Assembly (NCBI RefSeq): GCF_001540865.1
Contig: NC_033638.1
Location: 1,635,215 to 1,699,214, forward strand
Source: Ananas comosus
Taxonomy: Eukaryota > Streptophyta > Magnoliopsida > Poales > Bromeliaceae
Length of the DNA stretch: 64,000 bases
Direction of reading: 5' to 3'
Positions 22,156 to 30,859 of this stretch are shown piece after piece. Every line of letters starts with the position of its first letter. The stretch's first letter is position 1. The notes below the pieces were generated by a model. It was not told the DNA's origin. It did no database searches and saw nothing but the letters and a program-made list of their open reading frames with translations. Both the position numbers and the translations under genes were made by a program.

Positions 22156-23727
22156 CCAGTGGGCTCGGCCGCCGACTCCGTCGATCTCCCCACTAGGTCC
22201 AAGTGTGCAAAAGTAACAACGGAACAGATAGATATATATATCAAAGCTGTAAAGACATAATAGAAAAACTATGCTACTATACCCATAATCATGTGAAATG
22301 AATGCATGCATTATTTAGTAAAAGTTTACTATCATGCTAACAAGTTCGAGCCATATTCGATAAGCAATGTTCGATGACAATATTAACTTTTCATTTACCC
22401 AATCTGTGGCGAAACCCTTGGGTTTGCCTACGCCTCACATATCCATCCCATAGGGTAAGGAAACTCCACGTGCCCCCGAACCCGGGACTGTCTGCGGACA
22501 TCAACTCTGTCCTAATCGCCCGACACTCCGGAGTACTCGACGATAATTCCTCTCCATGTGAGGATATGGATGGCTTTACTATCCCGAATAACAGACCGTG
22601 AGCTTGATCTATCCTCTCCACGTGAGGATACCCTACGAACTAGGGCCAACATTCTCTCGGAACTCATCTATTCTGACATTCATGCATAATTACTTAGCTA
22701 TACTAAGTTCATTGGTCATAAGTCATTTACTAGGAAAACCACCTATCCCTAAGTTCATGAACCTCTAGTGTCAAGTACACTACATTAATACCACTCTCTA
22801 TGTCACTGAATAACCATCGAGTTCATCTATTTTTTTTGGCACTATAGGATCTATGTTCCGACTCAATCCTTACCTATCCATTTCACCAAGTATTCCATGC
22901 ACACTAAGTTAACATTTAGAAGCATAAGAAAAAGGTACTACAATGTAATCCTATAATGCAACATGCAATAGAAGAAAATCATGTATTTCTAAGACATAGA
23001 AAAGAGCTCGGTTGCTTCGGGATGACACCCCCACCTTTTGAGGGTACGAAGGTTCTAGAAACACTTCCCAACGAATGTTACGACGAGGTCTCGGCCTCCT
23101 TGGTCCAAAACGGTACTCAATCGGCTATATTTCGCCGATAGCTTTTCACTCGCTCGACGAATCGAAAATCCGATTTCGCCCCCGCGTTTAGACACCTATC
23201 AATTTGGTTCACAAGCTATCAAATGAGATCAATCTCATTATTTATCAAATACCCCAATTTGGAGCCCTAGGTTTGTACCAATAGCAAACCACCAATAAAT
23301 CCCTAAATTCTAGCTTAAAGCATCAACTAATCATGCTAGGGTTCCATTTGACCCATTTCTAAAGCTAGAAATCCAAAACCCTAGGTTCTACCATTGTTAG
23401 GGTTCAAGAGCTTACCTCTTAAGCTACACCAAAGAGGATAGGAGAGGGAGGTGAAGGTGTCCAAGGCCTTCTCCTAGATCTCCTTCTTCTTCTCCATTTT
23501 TCTTTCCTTCTTTTTTTTCCTCCTCTTCTTCTCCTTCTACCTTGCTCAAGAGAGGGAGAGACATAAAGAGTTTAGTGAGAGAGAGAGAATGTGAGAGTGA
23601 GGGTGAGAATGAGAAAGAGGAGAAGGCTCAGCCCCTCTATACCCCTCAACTCATGGCATTTTGCATAAAAACCCCTCTACTTTGCTTCTCTCAACCTGCC
23701 CTGCCTAGACAATTTTCGCGCAGAGGG

Positions 23728-23955
23728 ACCGGTCGATCAACGAGAGGACCTGTCCCCGAGAGCAATTCCCCGCAACACATGTACGGGAATCGGTCCTTGC
23801 TCGATAGACCGGTTGCATCGAGCGCCTGCCGCAACCCTCAGCTACGGGAACCGGTCCCTGGTGGAGGGACCGGTCCTCGAGAGCAGTTTTGCGCAGATCT
23901 CCCCTCTGCCAGAATTCATGCTTGCGGGAACTAGTCCCCGCCGCCAGGGACCAGT
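23728..23955. promoter_or_regulatory. ACCGGT twin-palindrome array (Gypsy-1 5' LTR)
   Basis: Pairs at 23728/23748, 23789/23808, 23850/23869 and 23930/23950; distances 20, 19, 19 and 20 bp. Several members carry single changes (ACCTGT, ATCGGT, ACTAGT, ACCAGT), mostly transitions at the CpG, yet spacing is kept. Confidence 0.8.
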
Positions 23956-24131
23956 CCCCGAGAGCAGAATCTGCCAAGTGCAGATTTTGCATCATTTGCT
24001 CTCGCAGACTCGACTCTAAAGCACTTTTTGTATTTTGGACATCTTTAGCTCCTCCGAAGCCTACCCACTCGACAATTAGCCGATCCTGGACGAAGTCCAA
24101 CTCTCGGATTTCGAGAATTCATTTCCTTACA

Positions 24132-24214
24132 GACAGACAGGGGAGATGCTGTCCGTTCGGCGTCTGTTGACGTGACCCGAACCCGACCAAATTGGCGGGG
24201 ATTGGGGCGTGACA
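24132..24214 (+). repeat. Oppositely oriented LTR tail fragment
   Basis: About 83 bases ending GGGGCGTGACA, resembling the last part of the family B LTR at 49230-49309 (GACGGGGGAGGCT..TGTCCGTTCGGCGTCTGTT). It lies between the Gypsy-1 LTR end and the resumption of Copia coding sequence. Confidence 0.65.
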
Positions 24215-25970
24215 TTTGGGGTCCTGCTCCTATTTCTACACGTATTGGTAATCGATACTATGTGATCTTTTGGATGACTATTCTCGTTTTACCTGAATAT
24301 ATTTCATGAACAACCGGTCTGAACTATTGCAAATATATAAAAATTTTACAGTTATGATTCAAAATCAATTTGGTACAAATATTAAAATATTTCGTTCAGA
24401 CTCTGGTGGTAAATATCTCTTCTGAATTCAGACAAATTGTTGCAAGTCAAGGCACCTTACCTCAGCTTTCTTGCCCATAGGCTCATAAGCAAAAAGGGTT
24501 GCTGAAAGAAAGCATCGTCATATCATGGACACTGCTCGGTCTCTTCTTTTTTATGGTTCTGTTCCTTCAATTTTGGACCGATGCTGTCAATACAGCTATT
24601 TACTTAATCAACATTATGCCTTCTAGTGTTGTTTCAGGTGTCTTTCCTAGTGCGTGGTTGTTTGCCAAGCCTCCTTCATATGATCACCTGCGAGTCTTCG
24701 GTTGCACTTGTCTTGTTTTGCTACCTCCTCACGAACGAAATAAATTGTCTCCTAAATCTGCTATTTGTATCTTTCTAGGGTATAGTCTTGAGCGTAAAGG
24801 GTATCACTGCTATGATCCTAACACGAGACGTCTTCGAATTTCTCGTGATGTGATTTTCTTTGAGCATCTTCTCTATTATGCCCAACCCGCACAAGCCACT
24901 GCAATTTCTCCCTCTACCCATATCGATTTTTTTCTTTTTATATAATTCTTTTCCAGTGTATTCCTCTTCCCATGAGAACTCTATCTCTCCTAATACCTCT
25001 CTTGCAGATGAAAGTGAAGTTCATGCCTCTCATGATGGTCCTTCCGTCGAAGCTCCATCCGACAAATCTCCGACATCCGTGCGTCGCTATCCCCTTTGAG
25101 AGCGCCAGCCCAAAAGGTTCTTTGGTTGTGTTACCTCACATTCTCTTTCTCTGCATTTTCATACCTTTCTTGCTAACCATCCATACTCACCCGGAACCAC
25201 GAACATACCGCCAAAGTGCGACCATTCTTGAGTGGCAAGATGCTATGTCTGAAGAACTTAAGGCTCTCAACCACACCGGTACCTGGAAGCTTGTTCCCCT
25301 TCCTCCAGGAAAGGTTTCAATCAGTTACAAATGGATCTACAAAGTTAAGACAAAGTCTGATGGTTCTATTGATCGCTCTAAGAGTCGCTTAGTTGCTCAC
25401 GGCTTTACTCAAGAGTATGGCATCGATTACGAGGGGACATTTGCTCCGGTTGCTAAAATGACATTCGTTCGCGTTCTTATCACTGTTGCTGCCTCTCGTG
25501 GTTGGCTGTTATATCAACTTGATGTTAAAACTGCTTTTTTACATGGTGATCTTCACGAAGAAGTTTACATGCAACCACCTCCTAGCCTTAATCATCCGCC
25601 TGGTCATGTCTACTTACTTCGCAAGGCGTTGTATGGTCTTAAACAAGCTCCTCGCGCTTGGTTTGAGAAGTTCTCGGCTGCCGTTATCTCTGCTGGTTTT
25701 CGTTAGAGTGAGAATGACCATGCATTTATTACTGTTTTACTTCTCTACGTTGATGATATGATTATCACTGGTGATGATCCCGATTTTATACATTTTACCA
25801 AATCTTTCTTTCAACGTCAATTTGAAATGAAGGATCTCGGGCTCCGCCATTATTTTCTAGGTATTGAAGTAGCCTACGATTCTAAAGGCTATCTACTATC
25901 TCAACGGAAGTACACAGTGTATCTCATCTCTTGTGCTGGTCTTACTGACAATAACACAGTAAATACTCCA
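24215..25970 (+). pseudogene. Copia pol, integrase to reverse transcriptase, broken
   Basis: Begins inside the integrase core (GNRYYVIF and, out of frame, the DDYSR-like region), continues with the integrase end (DAVNTAIYLINIMPSS; HLRVFGC; FLGYS; DVIFFEH) and a damaged linker. The RT follows at about 25200-25970 (ATILEWQDAM, YKWIYKVK, LVAHGFTQEYGIDY, QLDVKTAFLHGDL, LRKALYGLKQAPRAWF, then YVDDMIITGDD). Frameshifts break the integrase part; TAG at 25704-25706 interrupts RT where Gln is usual (CAG to TAG). The frame runs up to the ATGCA duplication at 25971 and continues at 35805. gag and the 5' LTR are not in the window. Confidence 0.85.
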
Positions 25971-25975
25971 ATGCA
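25971..25975. other. Target-site duplication ATGCA (left)
   Basis: ATGCA precedes the Gypsy-2 LTR start TGTCACG and is repeated at 35800-35804 after its end CTCACA. Both copies lie in the Copia RT reading frame, so the insertion point is exact. Confidence 0.95.
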
Positions 25976-26467
25976 TGTCACGCCCCGCCCCGAATCCACT
26001 ACCAATTTGGCACGGTTCGGGCACGCCGGACGGACCGCCGAACGGACAGCACCTCTCCTGTCCGCCCAAGGCCAAGCAACCAGATCACGTACAAGAATTT
26101 GCCCAGGAGAATAAATTCAATATATACATGATCGACTAAGGCACACAAGTGCCAAGTAACTAAGAGCAAGAACCACAAGTGGATGTACAAGTGTATAAAG
26201 AGAGACAGTCTAACTATTACAACCATTCAACATTTACATCATTGAATATATTACATTTCCACCTTCCAAAATCTAAATACATGTTTTCCTCAAAATATAT
26301 AGGTAGCTCTCCAATATCTATCCAAAATATCATCTAGTACACGAGGGTACTCTAATAAATAAAAGGAAAAGCTACTAACTAAGCTCACTTAGGGTGCTAA
26401 GCCCTTGCCGCGGTCCCCGCTCGACTCGCCTCTGTGTGTACCTGTACCCCAAAACCACACGGGGTGA

Positions 26468-26487
26468 GAACTATATAAATATAGTTC
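26468..26487 (-). promoter_or_regulatory. LTR stem-loop, Gypsy-2 form (3' LTR)
   Basis: GAACTATATAAATATAGTTC: 8-bp stem with loop TAAA, between ACGGGGTGA and CCAGTGGG. On the sense strand it follows CCCACTGG and precedes TCACCCC, then a T/G-rich stretch ending in ACAG. Confidence 0.65.
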
Positions 26488-28071
26488 CCAGTGGGTTCGG
26501 CCGCCAACGCTGCTGGTTTTCCCACTAGGTCTAAGCTGGCACAGATAGAGAGATAGATAGATATACGTAGAAAATGAACTGCAACTACTCTATCATGCCA
26601 TCAATGATAATAATGGATGCAACAACTACTATCATGCTAGTATCATGTCATGAGTATATAAAGGTGCATAGTAATGTAAACTACAACATACACTATGTCT
26701 ACTCAAGGCAATAATGCAAGTCTACTATACATTTCATGTTTATTACCCAATTTACTTGGTTAACCCGTAGGTTAAACCCTCGACTCACTCTCAATCTCAT
26801 AGGTGAGGAGAAACTGCACTCGCACACCGAGACCGTCTGCGGGACAACTACGTCTGCCCCTAGTGAAGTACTCCGGAGACTCGTGCCTCGGTGGAGCGAC
26901 CACCGACAAGCAAAAACAGACTAGTTAGTATGATCCAATCCTCACAAAAGGATACCCTGTCTACTAGGGTCAATGTGCCTCTGCTGCACAATCATGATAT
27001 ATAATCCATGTCGGGACTTCTACTATCCCTAAGTTCATGTCAAGTTTACTACACTAGACTCGATGCCACTCATTCGATCATTGTAGTAAGTTTTCTACTA
27101 GTTGACATGCCACTCGTTCAAATTTAGTGTTTCTACTACACTAGTTCAATGCCACTCTACTAGACTATGTCCAAGTTCGGCTCTCTATGCCGCTATAGGA
27201 TTCTATGTCACAAGACCCAATCCTCATGCTATCCTAGTCCACGTATCAAGCTCACCCCGCTACACTACTAAGTAAGCATGCAAGGAAATGGAAATGTACA
27301 ATTACTATATCCTATAGCACAATATGATCAATATAAATACTTAGACATAAAAAGAAACCCGGATGTTTCGAGACGACACCCTCCACCTCTTGGTGATGTC
27401 TTGAAGCTACGATTCCGTTTCCAAGATTTTTGGAAGCTTTCGCCGCGTGCTGTGGCAATCTGTACCCTAGCGGCTTAGATCTTCGATATCTCCGCGTACA
27501 CTCGTCGGATTGCCGAACCGAGCGCACCGTTGTGTCGAAATACCTACCAATTAGGTTAGATGATGGTCAAATGAGATCAATCCTTTACTTTTCCAAAAAC
27601 CCTCTTTTGGTGCCCTAGGGTTAGCATCAAGCTAAACCCATCTCAAAACCCTAGATTCTAGCTCCAATCCTACCATTCATTGTGCTAGGAATCCATTTGA
27701 TCCCATCCAAAGAGCTAAAACCCAAAAACCCTAAATTCATAAGCTAGGGTTGGAAGCTTACATCTAGGTTAGCTTAAAAGAGAGAGAAGAGGATGAGGGC
27801 GAAGTCCAAAAGCTTGCTTTTGTTGGTCTCCTTCTTCTTCTCCTTCCCTTTCTTCCTTCTTTTCCTTCTCTTTTCCTTTTCTTCTTCTTCTTCTTCTTTC
27901 CCTTCTATAGAGAGAGAGAGAGCAAGAGAGTGTGAGGGGGAGAGAGAGTAGAATGAGAGAGTGAGAGGGAGAGAGGGGCTAATAAGCCCTCTAATGTAAC
28001 AATATCCCAGCAGCCCCCTCCACTTTTCATCCTATGCACTGCCCCTCACTGGGCATTCTGCGCCCAGAGGG

Positions 28072-28345
28072 ACCGGTCTCCCCGACTTGGGACCGGTCCC
28101 CGAGAGCTTCAGCTCGGGTCACGCGTTCGGGTACCGGTCTCTCCCAGAGAGACCGATCCTCGGGAGACCGGTTCCTTCCTGAGAGACCGGTTCCCGAGAA
28201 CTGGGATTTCAGGACTTAGCCATATTTTGGCTTTTCTCGCTGGTCTCGCGTTCGGGGACCGGTCCCTCACTGCCAGGGACCGGTTGCCTCAAGCAACCCC
28301 GCAACTCCCACTGATGGGACCGGTCCCTCCCTGCCAAGGACCGGT
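28072..28345. promoter_or_regulatory. ACCGGT twin-palindrome array (Gypsy-2 3' LTR)
   Basis: Sites start at 28072/28092, 28133/28152 (ACCGAT), 28167/28186, 28258/28279 and 28319/28340. Distances within pairs are 20, 19, 19, 21 and 21 bp. The array lies 176-450 bp from the sense start of the LTR, in U3. The 5' LTR repeats the array at about 35350-35623. Confidence 0.85.
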
Positions 28346-28521
28346 CCCCGAGAGCAGTTTTGCTCTAGTGCAGGTTTTGCACTATTTGCTCTCGTGGACT
28401 CGTTTCCAATGCACTTTTGGTGATTATGATATCTTTGGCTTTTCCAAAGCTCACCAATACGACCCTTGGTCGATTCTGGATGAAGTCTAATCCTCGTATT
28501 TCGAGAATTCACTTCCTCACA

Positions 28522-28533
28522 TCCTCCCCTCCT
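28522..28533 (-). other. Polypurine tract of Gypsy-2
   Basis: The minus strand reads AGGAGGGGAGGA immediately before the LTR start TGTGAGG, which is the exact position required for plus-strand priming. Confidence 0.9.
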
Positions 28534-28585
28534 AAAAAGGAGTTTCGTCCTCGAAACGAATTTACTATTTTAATCAACTCCTACC

Positions 28586-30088
28586 TCATTGCATTTCTGT
28601 AAAGAGATGAGGATAGTGCGCTTTCATCGTTTCCTCGAGTTCCCACGTGGCCTCACGATCGTCGTGACCGGTCCAACGAATCTTCACATAGGAAATTTCA
28701 TGATTTCTCAATTTCCGCACTTCTCGAGCAATGATCATCGCCGGGAACTCTTCATAGCTTAAATCCTCTTGTAGATCCGGCGGTTCATAGTACATCACGT
28801 GCTCGGGATCGTGGATATACTTGCGAAGGTTAGAAACGTTGAATACATCATGCACACCCGCGAGCTTCGGCGGTAATGCAAGTCGGTATGCTACCGCTCC
28901 AACACGTTCCAACGCCTCGAAAGGTCCGATATATCGGGGACTTAGCTTTCCCCGCACTCCGAAGCGCTTCACACCTCTCATAGGTGAAACCTTCAAGAAA
29001 ACGCGGTCACCCACCGCGAATTCCAAATCTCTACGGCGTTTGTCAGAATAGCTCTTTTGCCTCGACTGTGCCGTAAGTAGTCTCTCGCGAGCGAGATAGA
29101 CCTTCTCTTCTGCCTCCCGCAATACGTCTGGGCCCAATGCCGCATGCTCACCCACATCGCTCCAACATATAGGAGATCCGCACTTCCGTCCATATAGGAC
29201 CTCGAACGGTGCCATCCCAATGCTAGCTTGATAACTGTTATTGTAGGCGAACTTGGCAATCCTCAAATGGTTTGCCCAACTACTCTTGTAGTCAATGACA
29301 CACGCCCGCAACATATCCTCCAGAATCTGTATAGTCCTTTCTGACTGTCCGTCTGTCTGAGGATGAAACGCGGTGCTGAAATCGAGCCGTGTGCCAAGTG
29401 CTTCCTGCAGGCTTTTCCAAAAGTGCGAAGTAAAACGGGGGTCTCGATCTGACACGATCGACTTCGGAATCCCGTGCAACCTCACAACTTCATCCAAGTA
29501 TACCTGCGCCAACTTGTCGCCCGACCAGGTGGTGTGAATCGGTAGAAAGTGTGCCGACTTGGTCATACGATCCACAATCACCCAGATCGCGTCGTGGCCA
29601 CCCGTCAAACGGGGCAATCCGACCACGAAGTCCATCGCTATATTCTCCCATTTCCAAACGGGAATAGGTAAACTTTGGAGCTTTCCCGCTGAAAATCGGC
29701 GCTCAGCCTTCACTTGCTGGCATATTAAACATTGCGCTACATAGCGCCCAATATCCGCTTTCATGCCCGGCCACCAGTACTGCATCTTCAGATCACGGTA
29801 CATCTTGGTGCCGCCCGGGTGAATGCTATAAGGAGTCCGATGTGCTTCTTGTAAGATCAACTTCCGGGCCTCCTCGTTTTTCGGTACGCACCATCGGTTC
29901 CGAAATCGAAGCGCACCCTCGGCGTCTATATTGAAATCACCGCCGTGTCCACTTTCGATGTCTCGCCGCACTTTTTGGAGGTTAGGGTCTGCAGGTTGCA
30001 AACTCTTGATCTGCTCCAACAAGGTCGGTTGGACAACGAGAGCCGTAAGCATAGACGGAATTTCCGGAGCTACCACCTCTAGATCCAA
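28586..30088 (-). pseudogene. Gypsy-2 pol: integrase with chromodomain-like tail
   Basis: 500 codons in the same frame as the upstream parts, cut off from them by a TGA at 30089-30091. The order is: integrase zinc region with His83, His90, Cys120, Cys123; catalytic core with Asp153, Asp214 (SDRDPRF) and Glu250 (DGQSER), giving the standard D,D(35)E spacing; then the GDRVFLKVSPMRG region, and a C-terminal IRWTG...EATWELE segment like a chromodomain, which in chromoviruses steers insertion into heterochromatin. All catalytic residues I can identify are present. Translation from the element's own start would not reach it unless the stops are read through. Confidence 0.88.
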
Positions 30089-30742
30089 TCATTCCATCTC
30101 TCTCCATAGTGGTTCTTGACGTGTGACTAACATAGCAAGATTCTCCACTGACTTCCTGCTAAGCGCTTCGGCCACCACGTTTGCTTTTCCGGGGTGGTAT
30201 AGGATTGTAACATCGAAATCCTTTAGCAACTCAAACCACCGCCGCTGCCGCATATTAAGCTCTTTCTGTGTGAAAAGGTACTTCAGACTTTTGTGGTCCG
30301 TGTATATCTCGCAACGCGCGCCATACAGGTAGTGCCTCCATAGCTTGAGGGCAAACACTACGGCGGCCAACTCTAAGTCATGGACAGGGTAGTTCTTCTC
30401 ATAGCTTTTCAATTGACGGGACGCATAAGCGATCACCTTCCCGCCTTGCATCAGAACACACCCTAAGCCCGATTGTGACGCGTTGCTATACACCACAAAG
30501 TCTTCATCTTGCACCGGTAAGGCGAGCACCGGAGTCGAAGTTAATCTATCCTTCAACTCTTGAAAACTCCGGTTGCACTCGTCATTCCAAATGAACTTGG
30601 TGCCTTTTCGAGTCAGATGGGTAAGTGGACCCACGATCTTCGAGAATCCCTCCACGAACCGTCTATAATAACCCGCTAAACCTACAAAGCTTCGAACTTC
30701 CGTGACGTTAGTCGGGCGAGGCCAATCCTTGATCGCCTCCAC
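30089..30742 (-). pseudogene. Gypsy-2 pol: RT connection and RNase H
   Basis: 217 codons between the two nonsense codons (true upstream limit at the TAA, 30857-30859). It begins with the RT thumb/connection ([14 protein letters not shown] upstream; [17 protein letters not shown]) and carries RNase H. Of the expected acidic residues, the first is Asn87 (YSNAS, usually D) and the last is Glu192 (AEALSR, usually ADALSR); Glu124 and Asp149 are kept. Gypsy-1 keeps D at both positions. RNase H removes the RNA template during reverse transcription, so this domain is probably inactive or weak. It ends at TGA where Gypsy-1 has Arg (CGA to TGA possible). Confidence 0.88.
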
Positions 30743-30859
30743 TTTCCTCGGGTCAACAGATACTCCTCCCTCGGAAATGACATGCCCAAGAAATGCAACC
30801 TCTCGGAGCCAAAAGTTGCATTTCTTAAACTTAGCATATAGCTTCTCCTCCCGGAGGAC

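Larger units (their letters stand above)
12320..24131 (-). mobile_element. Gypsy-1: decayed chromovirus-like Gypsy element
   Basis: Order on the minus strand: 5' LTR (24131 to about 21683), damaged primer site (21670-21680), gag (from 21316), a 3.5-kb solo LTR insertion (16806-20333), protease-RT-RNase H-integrase (16800-13093), polypurine tract (12988-13000) and the inner part of the 3' LTR (12320-12987). It is a relative of Gypsy-2 at 25976-35799, with the same gene order and closely similar protein sequence, but has many stops and at least three frameshifts. Its 3' LTR has lost its distal portion where the family B LTR abuts. Confidence 0.85.
21683..24131 (-). repeat. Gypsy-1 5' LTR, terminus deleted
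   Basis: About 2.45 kb alignable with the Gypsy-2 LTRs: ccaatttggcacggttcggg near the U5 end, stem-loop 22137-22155, CT-rich tract near 23500, ACCGGT array 23728-23955, and ttcgagaattcatttccttaca at the U3 end (24131). The outermost ~20 bases at the U5 end are missing. Confidence 0.8.
25976..28521 (-). repeat. Gypsy-2 3' LTR (full length)
   Basis: 2546 bp, TGTCACGCCCCGCCCC at the left and CTTCCTCACA at the right (minus sense: TGTGAGG...GTGACA). Contains the stem-loop at 26468-26487, CT-rich tract near 27830-27990 and ACCGGT array at 28072-28345. The short open frames inside are not genes. Confidence 0.92.
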
